Positions 42,010 to 50,546 of a stretch of DNA of 64,000 nucleotides are shown here, piece after piece (positions within the stretch are counted from its first letter, which is position 1; each line of letters begins with the position of its first letter). The DNA is from VRUE01 sp963707965. GTDB lineage: Bacteria > Actinomycetota > Thermoleophilia > Solirubrobacterales > 70-9. A program made the translations under genes and the position numbers. The notes beneath the pieces are model-generated. The model was not told where the DNA came from and made no database searches. It saw nothing but the letters and a program-made list of their open reading frames with translations. The stretch spans positions 372,001 through 436,000 of the forward strand of contig CAVPRR010000006.1 in the NCBI GenBank assembly GCA_963707965.1. Reading direction: 5' to 3'.

Positions 42010-42164
42010 CTGCCTACGGGGTTAGCTGACGGGCTTGCGGCGGCAGCTCGGTGCTGCGCGGTCGCTACGGACGGCTCGCCGTCCGATTCGCCCCTGCCAT
42101 GGCTCATTTCCGCCGTGGCGCCTGGGTCCCCCGCCCTCCTCGTGCTCACGAAGAGGCTCGGCAG
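42010..42164 (-). ncRNA. Cyclic-di-AMP riboswitch (ydaO-yuaA type)
   Basis: Read on the minus strand, the segment carries the consensus blocks of the c-di-AMP class: GGGGGACCCA near 42123-42133, GGGGCGAATC, and the 3' hallmark CCCGTCAGCTAACCCCGTAGGC (about 42012-42033, in two parts). CTGCC (42160-42164 region) and GGCAG (42010-42014) can close stem P1. It ends ~23 nt before the RlpA-like ATG. In actinobacteria this class switches off wall-hydrolase genes when c-di-AMP is high. The remaining ~160 bp up to the WS/DGAT gene show no gene. Confidence 0.85.
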
Positions 42165-42328
42165 ATGTGTCCTTCGATTCGGAGCAAGAAACGCTATGGG
42201 TCCCGTTGAGCGACTGGGGTGAGCCGCGTCACACTGCAAGTCGCCTGGCTGAACACCGCAGAAACCGCTCTGTAGCGCCGATCCGAAGGCGCTTTCGCGG
42301 GGCGCTCGGTGTGTGCGAAGATGAAGCG

Positions 42329-43765
42329 ATGGGTAAGGATCGACTGAGTGGCCTCGACGCCTCGTTTCTTCACATGGAGCGGGCAGGGGCGCACATGCAC
42401 GTCGCCTCGACGATCATCTTCGAGGGCTCGCCTCCCAGCCACGGGGAGCTCCGCGATCACATCGGTTCGCGGCTGCACCTGGTGCCCCGGTTCCGCCAGA
42501 AGCTGCGCCTCGTGCCATTCGCACAGGGCCGCCCGGTCTGGGTTGACGACCCCCACCTCAACCTCAACTACCACGTCCGGCAGACCGCGCTGCCGGCCCC
42601 CGGCTCCGAGGAGCAGCTGCGCAACCTCGCTGCTCGAATCTTCTCCCAACAGCTCGATCGGACGAAGCCACTCTGGGAGCTCTGGCTCATCGAGGGGCTG
42701 GAAGGCGACCGCTTCGCGATCGTCGGCAAGAGCCACCACGCGCTGGTGGACGGCATCTCCGGGGTTGACATAACCACCGTCCTCTTCGACCTAGACGAGG
42801 AGCCGGAGTCCCCATCCGCCCACCCGCCGAAGTGGGCTCCCCGGCCGGAGCCGACCGACCTCGACCTGCTTCGCGAAGCCCTTCACGAGCGCCTCACCAG
42901 CCCGCGGGAGATCGTTCGCGGCGTGCGGGCCGCGCTGCGCGGGCCGCGCCAGGTCCTGCGCGGCATCGGAGCCGCCGGAAAGTTCCTCGAGGCCGGCATG
43001 TCAGCGCCACATACGCCCTTCAACACAGAGATCGGCCCCCACCGCCGTCTCGCCTTCGTTCGCGCCGACCTTGACGAGTTCAAGCGCGTCAAGGACGAGC
43101 ACGGAGGCACCGTCAACGACGTCATCCTCTCGGTTGTCAGCGGGGCCCTCGGCAACTACCTTCGCGCCCGGGGCCGCGACACCGACGGGCTCGAGCTGCG
43201 CGCGATGGTTCCGGTCAGCGTTCGCGCCATCGCCGAGCGCGGCGTGCTCGGCAACCGCATCTCGGCAATGATGGCTCCCCTCCCGGTGTGGTGCCAGAAC
43301 CCGGTCGAGCGGCTGCACCTGGTCTCGGAGACGATGGGTGACCTGAAGAGCTCCGACCAGGCCGTCGGCGCCGAGATCCTCACGAGGCTTTCCGACTTCG
43401 CCCCGCCGACGATCGCCTCTCAGGCGGCGCGCCTGCAGCCCGCACAGCGCTTCTTCAACCTGGTGGTGACCAACGTGCCGGGTCCGCAGTTCCCGCTGTA
43501 CGTGCTGGGCCGCAGGATGGAAGCGATCTTCCCGATGGTGCCGCTTGCCCGGCGCCAGGCGCTGTGCGTCGGGATCATGTCCTACAACGGGCAGCTGGAC
43601 TTCGGCCTGGTTGGGGACTACGACGCGATGGCGGACCTCGACAGCTTTGCGCTCGATCTCCAGGGGGCAACCGCCGAAATCGTCGCCACGGTCCCGGAGC
43701 CGCGCAGAAAGGCCCAGCCGGCGGAGCGGACCGGAACCCGCGACGGCGCGGTGTCCGTCACGTAG
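42329..43765 (+). CDS. Wax ester synthase/diacylglycerol acyltransferase (WS/DGAT)
   Basis: 478 residues from the ATG at 42329. N-terminal RLSGLDASFLHMERAGAHMHV, active-site HHxxxDG at His136-Gly142 (KSHHALVDGIS), and C-terminal NLVVTNVPGPQFPLYVLG and MSYNGQLDFGLVGD. The family makes triacylglycerol or wax esters from acyl-CoA at the membrane, a storage-lipid trait common in actinobacteria. Stands alone between the riboswitch region and nadE. Confidence 0.93.
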   Translation: MGKDRLSGLDASFLHMERAGAHMHVASTIIFEGSPPSHGELRDHIGSRLHLVPRFRQKLRLVPFAQGRPVWVDDPHLNLNYHVRQTALPAPGSEEQLRNLAARIFSQQLDRTKPLWELWLIEGLEGDRFAIVGKSHHALVDGISGVDITTVLFDLDEEPESPSAHPPKWAPRPEPTDLDLLREALHERLTSPREIVRGVRAALRGPRQVLRGIGAAGKFLEAGMSAPHTPFNTEIGPHRRLAFVRADLDEFKRVKDEHGGTVNDVILSVVSGALGNYLRARGRDTDGLELRAMVPVSVRAIAERGVLGNRISAMMAPLPVWCQNPVERLHLVSETMGDLKSSDQAVGAEILTRLSDFAPPTIASQAARLQPAQRFFNLVVTNVPGPQFPLYVLGRRMEAIFPMVPLARRQALCVGIMSYNGQLDFGLVGDYDAMADLDSFALDLQGATAEIVATVPEPRRKAQPAERTGTRDGAVSVT

Positions 43766-43801
43766 CTCCGGCGGGGATACTTCAGCCGTGAACGCCTCGA
43801 G

Positions 43802-45479
43802 GTGCCGGTGCGCGTAGCCCTGGCCCAGATCGATCCAACCGTCGGGGACATCGACGGAAACGCGGCGAAGGTCGCCCGCTGGTGCGAACGCGCCCGCGCC
43901 GCGGGCGCGGACCTCGCCATCTTTCCCGAGCTGTGCCTCACGGGCTACCCGGCAGAGGACCTTTACCTGAAGCGCCACTTCGTGGAGGCGAGCCAGCGCG
44001 CGGTCCAGGAACTGGCCCGCGGTAGCGGCGAGATGGGTGTCCTGGTCGGCTTTGCCGAGCCCGTCGCCGGCGGCGGCGACTTCCGCCATGCCCACAACTC
44101 CCTTGCGGTGCTCTCGGGCGGCGCGGTGCAGGCCGTCTACCGCAAGAACCACCTGCCCAACTACGCCGTCTTCGACGAGCAGCGTTACTTCGTCCCGGGG
44201 ACCGAGCCGGCGACGATCGAGATAGCGGGCATGCCCGTGGGGCTGACCATCTGCGAGGACCTCTGGACGGAGGGCCCACCGGCCTCGATCGAGGCCAGTC
44301 GAGGCGCCCAGCTGATCGCCAACCCGTCGGGCTCGCCGTACCACCGGGGCAAGGGCCGCGAGCGCGAGCAGATGTTCGCGGAACGCGCCCGGTCCTACGG
44401 CGTCCATCTCGCCTTCTGCAACCTGGTCGGCGGACAGGACGAGCTCGTCTTCGACGGCCACAGCTTCGTGGTCGATCCGCAGGGCCGCGTGGTGGCCCGC
44501 GCCGCGCAGTTCGAGGAGGAGCTGCTGGTTTGCGAGATCCCGGCCGCCGAACCTGACTCGCTGGCCGATCTGCTTCCCGACCTGACCGAGGTCTACAGGG
44601 CGCTCGTGCTCGGGCTCGCCGACTACGTCCGCAAGAACGGCTTTCGCCATGTCGGCGTGGCGCTTTCGGGTGGTGTCGACTCCGCCCTGGTGGCGATGCT
44701 GGCCGCCGACGCGGTCGGTGCCGAGAACCTCAGTTGCGTGGTCATGCCTTCGCCCCATTCCAGCGCCGAGACCCAGGAGGACGCCCGGGCCATCGCCCGG
44801 AACCTCGGCGCCGAGGCGATCGAGATCTCGATCGTCGGCGACGATGGCTGCCTACGAGAGCGCGCTATCCGAGGCATTTGACATCCCGGCGGAGGACGGC
44901 GCGGACGCCGAGTCCCTGCCGCGCGATCCCACCCGTCCCTCCGAGCCCGACCTTGCCGCCGAGAACATCCAGGCGCGAATCAGGGGGAACCTGATGATGG
45001 CGCTGTCCAACAAGCACGGCTGGCTGGTGCTGACGACCGGGAACAAGAGCGAGATGTCGGTCGGCTACGCCACCCTCTACGGCGACATGGCCGGGGGCTT
45101 CGCCGCGATCAAGGACGTTCCGAAGACACTCGTATACGAGCTGGTTCGCGATCGCAACAGCGAAGCCGGGCGCGATCTGGTTCCCGCCTCGGTGCTGGAG
45201 CGGGAGCCCTCGGCGGAGCTGCGGCCCAATCAGCGCGACAGCGACTCGCTGCCACCCTACGAGCTGCTCGACCGCGTGCTCGAGGCATACGTGGAGCGCG
45301 ACGAGGGGCGCGAGGAAATCGTCGCCGCGGGACTGCCCGCCGAGGTGGTCGACCGGGTGATTCAGATGGTCGATCGCTCCGAGTACAAGCGTCGCCAGGC
45401 GGCGCCGGGAATCCGGATCACGCCGAGAGCGTTCGGCAGGGACAGGCGCCTGCCGATCACCAACCGCTTCGGTGGCTAG
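43802..45479 (+). CDS. nadE: Glutamine-dependent NAD+ synthetase, split by a frameshift
   Basis: Two overlapping readings together make one ~558-residue enzyme. The first (43802-44881) has the nitrilase-type glutaminase with catalytic Glu (FPELCLTGYP), Lys (VYRKNHLPNY) and Cys (GLTICEDLW), and the ATP P-loop GVALSGGVDSALVA. The second frame, from about ATG 44844 to 45479, continues with MAAYESALSEAF, NIQARIRGNLMMALSNKHGWLVLTTGNKSE, YGDMAGGFAAIKDVPKTLVY and the C-terminus. One surplus base, or two missing, near 44830-44844 explains the break. NadE is usually essential, so a sequence error is as likely as a real lesion. Confidence 0.85.
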
Positions 45480-45883
45480 CCGCCATTCCGGCGCGGTCTC
45501 ACCGCAATCGTCATCTGGGCAAGCGCGCAGAGTCGGTCTTCGGCATCCCTCACCTCGGCCTCCCAGACCCACGTTGTGCGGCCGCGATGCCGGGCCCGCG
45601 CCCGCACCTCCGCAGCACCCTCGGTGATCGGGCGCAGGAATCTGACGTCGATCGACTGTCCCATCGCCATCATCCCGTTGCCGCCCACCGCCAGCGCCGT
45701 GGCTCGCGAGCAGACGCTCTCGACGAGGCTGGACATCACGCCGCCGTGCATCAGCCCATGCGGCTGGCGCAGCTCGTCGCGCACGGGCAACCGCACCCGA
45801 GCGTGGTCCGGATCGTCGTCGAGCCATTCCGTGCCTATCAGGGCATCGAAGTGCGACTGGAGCCCGCGCGAATCGTCCTCCAT
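45476..45883 (-). CDS. PaaI-type hotdog-fold thioesterase
   Basis: 135 residues, single hotdog domain. LRQPHGLMHGGVMSSLVESVCS holds the HGG motif and the catalytic acidic residue on the central helix; DVRFLRPITEGAAEVRARARHRGRTTWVWEAEV forms the sheet. The family hydrolyses aryl- or acyl-CoA thioesters. ATG 45883 lies 9 nt after TAGGGT (45893-45898, minus). The stop overlaps the nadE stop tail-to-tail. Confidence 0.88.
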   Translation of the reverse strand: MEDDSRGLQSHFDALIGTEWLDDDPDHARVRLPVRDELRQPHGLMHGGVMSSLVESVCSRATALAVGGNGMMAMGQSIDVRFLRPITEGAAEVRARARHRGRTTWVWEAEVRDAEDRLCALAQMTIAVRPRRNGG

Positions 45884-45892
45884 AAGTGGCAG

Positions 45893-45922
45893 ACCCTATC
45901 CATGCGCCTGCTCCCGTAGGCT
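45893..45922. promoter_or_regulatory. Divergent leaderless promoter region, thioesterase and membrane protein
   Basis: TAGGGT on the minus strand (45893-45898) precedes the thioesterase ATG by 9 nt. TAGGCT on the plus strand (45917-45922) precedes the GTG at 45931 by 8 nt. Only 18 bp separate the boxes, and neither gene has a Shine-Dalgarno sequence. Confidence 0.5.
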
Positions 45923-45930
45923 GTCCGCCC

Positions 45931-46827
45931 GTGCCGCTCAGCGACGACCAGAAAGCAATGCTTCGCCTGCTCGCCCAGCGCGAGGAGGGCTACGCGGACA
46001 TCGCGGCGCTGCGCGGGATGAGCGTCGAGGAGGTGCGGGCCGAGGTGAGGGCGGCACTCGACGAGCTGGCGGCTGAGCCCCGCTCCCCTGCCCCCGAGCC
46101 ACCCGCGCCCAAGCCGCAGCCGCCGCCTGTGGAGGCGCCCACGCCGCCGCCCGAGCCGCCGCCTGTGGAGGCGCCCGCGCCGCCCCCCAAGCCACCTCCA
46201 CCACGGGCCGGCCTCAGGCCCCCTCGCCCGAGGCGCCCACTTTCAGCGATACCACCGGAGCGGCGCCGGTTGCTGGCCCTTGCCGGCGGCGCGGTGGGTG
46301 TCGTCGCCGTGGTGCTCATCGCAATTGCCGTGTTCGGGGGCGACTCTGGATCCAGCCCTGCTGGAGCAGGAGGCTCCGCCGCCGAAACCGCGAGCGCCGA
46401 AGGCGGCGGGCTGACCGAGGCGATCCTGGAACCGGTCGGGGGCGGCGACGCCAGCGGCCAGGCGGTCTTCGGCCGCGTCGGCAAGGAAGAAATCGTTCTG
46501 CAGGTCACGGCTGACAATCTCCAGCCAACCAGCGGCGGGGAGTCCTACACGGTCTGGCTCTACAGCTCGCCGAAGCTCGCGTTGCGGGTCGGCTCCGCCA
46601 AGGTCGGCAACTCGGGCCGCCTCGGTTCCCGCTTCCCGATCCCCGCCGAACTGCTCGCCTACGTCGCCGGCGGGGCCTTCACGCAGATCTACGTCTCCCG
46701 CACCGCGGACGCGGCCTACGAAGCGGAGGTGAGGAAGGCGAAAGAGCAGAAGGCCCTTCCCGGCTACTCCGGCGAGACGGTCCTGCACGGCGGGATCACC
46801 GGCCCGATCGTCCGTGCCGGTGCCTAA
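45931..46827 (+). CDS. Membrane protein with sigma-4-like HTH, Pro-rich linker and anti-sigma-like outer domain
   Basis: 298 residues from the GTG at 45931. The N-terminal ~45 residues (LSDDQKAMLRLLAQREEGYADIAALRGMSVEEV) resemble sigma-70 region 4. A Pro-rich stretch with a repeated PPPVEAP unit follows (about 50-100), then one membrane helix (about 111-133) and an extracytoplasmic domain (VWLYSSPKLALRVGSAKVGNSGRLGSRFPIP) recalling the RskA/zinc-free anti-sigma fold. Function unknown; a link between an outside domain and transcription is a guess. Confidence 0.65.
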   Translation: MPLSDDQKAMLRLLAQREEGYADIAALRGMSVEEVRAEVRAALDELAAEPRSPAPEPPAPKPQPPPVEAPTPPPEPPPVEAPAPPPKPPPPRAGLRPPRPRRPLSAIPPERRRLLALAGGAVGVVAVVLIAIAVFGGDSGSSPAGAGGSAAETASAEGGGLTEAILEPVGGGDASGQAVFGRVGKEEIVLQVTADNLQPTSGGESYTVWLYSSPKLALRVGSAKVGNSGRLGSRFPIPAELLAYVAGGAFTQIYVSRTADAAYEAEVRKAKEQKALPGYSGETVLHGGITGPIVRAGA

Positions 46828-48455
46828 CCCGAAGGAAACAGCTTGCCCGGATTCATGATGCCCGCTGGGTCGAGCTGCTCCTTGACGGCTCGCAGGACGT
46901 CCAGGCCGGTGCGCCCCACCTCCGCCTCCATGTAGGGGGCGTGGTCGCGGCCGACCGCATGGTGGTGCGTGATCGTGCCGCCGCAGGCGACGATCGCCTC
47001 CGAGGCGGAACGCTTGACGGCGCCCCACTGCCCGATCTCCTCGCCATGCCGAGCGCCGGCGATGAAGGTGAAGTAGAGCGAGGCTCCGTCGGCGTAGGCA
47101 TGGGACAGGTGGCAGAGGACGATGCCTGGCGTGCCCTGGGCCGCGAGGGAGCCTCGGATGGCGGACCCGACCGCCTCCTTCAGGGTGCCGAGGCCGCTCC
47201 AGGTGTGCGAGGTCTCCAGCGTCTCGACCAGCGCACCCATCTCCATCAGCGTGTCGCGCAGGTAGGGGCCCTCGAAGCGGGTGCGCTCCCACGAGCGTCC
47301 CGCCGCCTGGCCGAGATAGGCGGCTCCCCCTCGACGCAGCTCGCGAACGGTCAGGGCGCGGCGGCGGGAGACGGACTCCTCATCACCCTCGAAACCGACG
47401 ATCAGCAGGCAGCCATCGCGCCTGCGGCGCAGCCCCAGGTAGCTCGCGAACAGCTTGCCCGCGAAGCCTCGCAGCCCCGAGAGGGCCAGCGAGACCTGAG
47501 TCTCCTCCTCGTCTGAGAGGCGGATCACGTCGGGCAGCCCGGGCCCCTGCGCGAGGGCGCGCACGACCTCCGCGCCCGCCTCGAAGCTCTCGGCGATCCA
47601 TCCCTCGTAGCGACGCACGCTGGGCGCGGGACGAACCCGCACGGTCACCTCCGGGATGACGCCGAAGACACCCTCGGAGCCGATCACGAGCTCTCGCAGA
47701 GACGGCCCGGCTGCCGTGTGCGGTGTATCGAGCGTCCTCAGGTCTCCGGCTGGGGCAATCAGGCGAACCGCATCGACCAGGGCATCGAAACGCCCGTAGC
47801 CGCTGGAGGCCTGACCGGCGGAGCGGGTGGCTGCAAACCCGCCGATCGTCGCGTACTCGAAGGACTGGGGGAAGTGACCGAGGGTCACCCCCTGACCCGA
47901 TAGCGCGGACTCGGCCTCCGGCCCCCGCAGGCCGGCGCCAAGCCGGGCAGTGAGCGAGCGGCGGTCGACCTCGACATCCCGCAGCCGCGCCAGGTCGACG
48001 CTGACGAGCCGCTCATGAGCGCCCCGCAGCGGCTCGATGCCGCCAACCACGCTCGTGCCACCGCCGAAGGGGACGACCGCCACGCCCTCGGCAGCGCAAA
48101 CGGCGAGGATCCGCCGCACCGTGTCGGCGTCCGCGGGCAGGAGCACCGCGTCGGGCGCGGCGGGCAGCCGGCCACTTCGCAGCCGCGCCAGGTCGGGGTA
48201 GCCACGGCCGGTCGCGTGGCGCACCCTGTCCTCGGTCGAGGTGAAGATGCCGCCGGGACCAACCGCATCGGTCAGCGCTGCAGGTAGGGGCTCGGGGTCC
48301 GGCAGATCGAACCGATCCAGCCCAGCAACGCGTGGCGAGGGGACCAGCTCGCCGACCCGCTCGCGCAGGGTTGCCACGGCCTCGGCGTCCAGCTCGGGCT
48401 CGACTGCCGGGTCGCCCCAGCCCCACCACTTCGAGTCTCGCCGCGGCGCGATCAT
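46824..48455 (-). CDS. FAD-linked oxidase, alkyldihydroxyacetonephosphate synthase-like
   Basis: 543 residues from the ATG at 48455. PCMH FAD domain: VVPFGGGTSVVGGIEP, SFEYATIGGFAATRSAGQASSGYGRFDALV, GSEGVFGVIPEVTVRVRP; C-terminal FAD-oxidase domain with GIVLCHLSHAYADGASLYFTFI and GTITHHHAVGRDHAPYM, the His-rich motif of AGPS, ending PAGIMNPGKLF. AGPS makes ether-lipid precursors; bacterial homologues may do so or oxidise hydroxy acids. The start overlaps the SRPBCC stop (ATGA). Confidence 0.85.
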   Translation of the reverse strand: MIAPRRDSKWWGWGDPAVEPELDAEAVATLRERVGELVPSPRVAGLDRFDLPDPEPLPAALTDAVGPGGIFTSTEDRVRHATGRGYPDLARLRSGRLPAAPDAVLLPADADTVRRILAVCAAEGVAVVPFGGGTSVVGGIEPLRGAHERLVSVDLARLRDVEVDRRSLTARLGAGLRGPEAESALSGQGVTLGHFPQSFEYATIGGFAATRSAGQASSGYGRFDALVDAVRLIAPAGDLRTLDTPHTAAGPSLRELVIGSEGVFGVIPEVTVRVRPAPSVRRYEGWIAESFEAGAEVVRALAQGPGLPDVIRLSDEEETQVSLALSGLRGFAGKLFASYLGLRRRRDGCLLIVGFEGDEESVSRRRALTVRELRRGGAAYLGQAAGRSWERTRFEGPYLRDTLMEMGALVETLETSHTWSGLGTLKEAVGSAIRGSLAAQGTPGIVLCHLSHAYADGASLYFTFIAGARHGEEIGQWGAVKRSASEAIVACGGTITHHHAVGRDHAPYMEAEVGRTGLDVLRAVKEQLDPAGIMNPGKLFPSG

Positions 48456-48913
48456 TCCGGGCCCCCCAGCGTCCGCTCCAGGCCATCGAGCGCCTCGTCG
48501 AGGATCTTGCCCTGGCCGCCGCGCATCATCGGCGAGCCCAGCCGAGACAGCCCCCGCAGAACCTGCGTGCCGGAGAGGCTGACCTCTGTCGCGCCGCCGT
48601 CGCCGCGCAGCGCGATCTCGAGCTTCGAGCGGCGCAGGTGACGCGCAAACGGCGTTCCGGCCAGCTGCTGTTCCCACACATAGCGCTCCCGCCTGGCGGA
48701 GCTGAGGCAGCGATAGTCGGCGCGCACCCCGCGTCCGTCGGCGGTCTCCAGGACCTTCGTCCACTGGCTGCGCTTGCCGTCCTTCCTGCGATCGACGTTC
48801 TCGACCCGGGTCGTTCGCGGCCACCAGCGCGGCAGGCTGTATGGATCGGAGACCAGCTCCCACACGTCCTCGATTGGAGCGGAGATGGTGCGCTGTCGAG
48901 TGACCCGGGCCAG
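48452..48913 (-). CDS. SRPBCC-fold protein with non-standard start
   Basis: The helix-grip fold is clear: RQRTISAPIEDVWELVSDPYSLPRWWPRT, then EALDGLERTLG at the end. The first possible GTG (48865) would remove the first beta-strand, which is coded without a break upstream but has no in-frame ATG, GTG or TTG before the merR region. CTG 48911-48913, 12 nt after the merR stop, is the best candidate start. Family members bind hydrophobic ligands or act as cyclases/oligoketide enzymes. Overlaps the AGPS-like gene by 4 bp. Confidence 0.65.
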   Translation of the reverse strand: MARVTRQRTISAPIEDVWELVSDPYSLPRWWPRTTRVENVDRRKDGKRSQWTKVLETADGRGVRADYRCLSSARRERYVWEQQLAGTPFARHLRRSKLEIALRGDGGATEVSLSGTQVLRGLSRLGSPMMRGGQGKILDEALDGLERTLGGPE

Positions 48914-48924
48914 CTCGCGGCGCT

Positions 48925-49671
48925 CTATTCGCCGGCGAGCCGGCGCAGGTCTCGCACCAGGAGGAGGTGCTTGAGGTGGCTGACCGTCGCCGCAAGGCTC
49001 TCCAGGCTCTCCAGGGCCTCCTTGCGACGCTCCGGATTGCGCGAGCGCAGCGACGGTCCCAGCAGGGCCTCGAGCAGGTTGGCCTCGCGGTCGGCTGAGG
49101 AGCGGAATACCCGCAGGTTCCGTGCCCCGACCCCAAAGCGGGCAAGCTCGTTTGCCGCGCGGATGATCTCGCGGTCGGTCTCGTCGTAGGCGGTCTTGCC
49201 GTCGCGCGCCTCGGGCTGGACGATGCCGAAGTTCTCGAGCTCGGAGATCAGCTCGGCGCGGGCGCCGGTCTCGTCGATCACCTCGTCGAGGGTCAGGTAG
49301 GCGCTCGACGTGTTGACGAGGATCGCGCGCCGAACGGCGCTCGTCGTGGGACGGCCCTCCGCGCTGCTGCCCAGCGAGATGTCGCCTCCGGCCGCCAGCT
49401 CCTGGCGGATCACCCGCAGCGGCAGGAACTCATCGCGCTGCAGGCGAAGGATCGTCCGCAGCCGTTCGACGTCTGACTGGCTGTAGAGCCGGTAGCCGCC
49501 CTGCGTGCGGCGTGGCGTGAGCAGCTTCTGATCCTCGAGGTAGCGGATCTTGGAGATCGAGATGTCGTCGAACTCGCTCTGCAGGATCTTGCAGACGGCG
49601 CCGATCGTCAGCGCCTTCCGCGGCCGGCTGGCCGAGTCACGGGGGCGGGTCGCCTGCTCGGAGACGGCCAT
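48925..49671 (-). CDS. MerR-family regulator, FtsR-like
   Basis: 248 residues. MerR HTH: ALTIGAVCKILQSEFDDISISKIRYLEDQKLLTPRRTQGGYRLYSQSDVERLRTILRLQRDEFLP. The long C-terminal part lacks metal-binding Cys and has a second helical segment (TLDEVIDETGARAELISELENFGIVQP), as in the actinobacterial MerR that follows the FHA/GarA gene and was named FtsR for its effect on ftsZ. ATG 49671. Likely part of the RsiG-like/FHA/MerR transcript. Confidence 0.85.
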   Translation of the reverse strand: MAVSEQATRPRDSASRPRKALTIGAVCKILQSEFDDISISKIRYLEDQKLLTPRRTQGGYRLYSQSDVERLRTILRLQRDEFLPLRVIRQELAAGGDISLGSSAEGRPTTSAVRRAILVNTSSAYLTLDEVIDETGARAELISELENFGIVQPEARDGKTAYDETDREIIRAANELARFGVGARNLRVFRSSADREANLLEALLGPSLRSRNPERRKEALESLESLAATVSHLKHLLLVRDLRRLAGE

Positions 49672-49734
49672 CAGACGCCTGGCCTTCCGGCCGCGCGAGT
49701 CATCCAGATGTGCCGGGTCTTGGGGTTGGGCATC

Positions 49735-50208
49735 TCACTTCTCGAGGTAGCTCAGCTTGTACTTGCCGACCTGGATCTCGTCGCCGTCGGCAAGCCGGTG
49801 GGACTCGATCCGGCGACGGTTGACGTAGGTGCCGTTGAGCGAGCCGAGATCGTCGATGTAGAGGCCATCACGGCGCCGCACCAGCAGCGCATGGTTGCGC
49901 GACACGGTGACGTCGTCCAGGAAGACGCCGGCGTCCGGGCTGCGCCCGATGCTCACCCGGTCCTCGCTGATCGTGAAGCTCTCCCCCGCTCTGCCACCGC
50001 CGGCGCGAATCACGAGGGCGGCACCGCTGCTCTCCAACACCTCGTCGATGTCGACCGGCTGCATGTCACCGGTGTCGTCGACCGTGTAGGTGATCGTGGT
50101 CGGTTCCTCACCGCCCTCGGACCCAGCACCGAGGTAGACGCCGCACTTCTGGCAGTAGTTGGCGCCCTCGGGGTTGACGAATCCGCAGTCCGGGCAGTGT
50201 CCGGGCAT
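49735..50208 (-). CDS. FHA-domain protein with N-terminal zinc ribbon
   Basis: 157 residues. Two CxxC knuckles (HCPDCGFVNPEGANYCQKCG, Cys5/8/19/22 region), a linker containing YTVDDTGDMQPVDIDE, then an FHA domain: VSIGRSPDAGVFLDDVTVSRNHALLVRR, DLGSLNGTYVNRRRI. It resembles GarA, which binds phospho-Thr and controls glutamate metabolism; a Thr-rich TTITYTV stretch in the same position as GarA's phosphorylated ETTS segment is suggestive. GarA itself lacks the zinc ribbon seen here. Confidence 0.88.
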   Translation of the reverse strand: MPGHCPDCGFVNPEGANYCQKCGVYLGAGSEGGEEPTTITYTVDDTGDMQPVDIDEVLESSGAALVIRAGGGRAGESFTISEDRVSIGRSPDAGVFLDDVTVSRNHALLVRRRDGLYIDDLGSLNGTYVNRRRIESHRLADGDEIQVGKYKLSYLEK

Positions 50209-50225
50209 CGAAGCTTCCCTCGCCC

Positions 50226-50498
50226 TCAGGCTGCCGGCTCGTCCTCTGGCGGGGCGTGCTGGGCCTTGCCGGCAAGGATCTCTGTCAGCTGGGCGACGTC
50301 GTCGCCGGAGATCAGCGAGTCGCCGCTTTCGCGTTTGTGCCGCAACCGGTTGACGAGCTCGGCACGAAGGATGTCGATCTTGCCGTGCAGAACTCGCCGC
50401 TTGTAGGAGATCTCGCTCTCCTCGTCGGTCAGCTTCTTGATCAGGTCCTTCAGCTCTTCGTCGCTGAGCGAACCGAGATCGGGAAAGGTGTCCTGCAT
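50226..50498 (-). CDS. RsiG-like small protein with a single c-di-GMP-type motif
   Basis: 90 residues, mostly helical. Residues 27-42 fit the RsiG signature E-x3-S-x2-R-x3-Q-x3-D as Glu27, Ser31, Arg34, His38 (in place of Gln) and Asp42. In Streptomyces RsiG, an anti-sigma factor for WhiG, carries this motif twice and binds c-di-GMP; single-motif forms are reported in deep-branching actinobacteria. ATG with AAGGAG upstream. First gene of the operon with the FHA and MerR genes. No WhiG-type sigma gene lies in the window. Confidence 0.7.
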   Translation of the reverse strand: MQDTFPDLGSLSDEELKDLIKKLTDEESEISYKRRVLHGKIDILRAELVNRLRHKRESGDSLISGDDVAQLTEILAGKAQHAPPEDEPAA

Positions 50499-50546
50499 CT
50501 CACTCCTTGATCGAGAGGCCTTGGCCTCCGTTGGCCGCTGTGAACG

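Noticed and set aside
48866..49145. Upstream extension of the AGPS-like oxidase reading to 49145
   Set aside because: The added residues are a shadow of the SRPBCC and merR genes; the family start fits ATG 48455, overlapping the SRPBCC stop.
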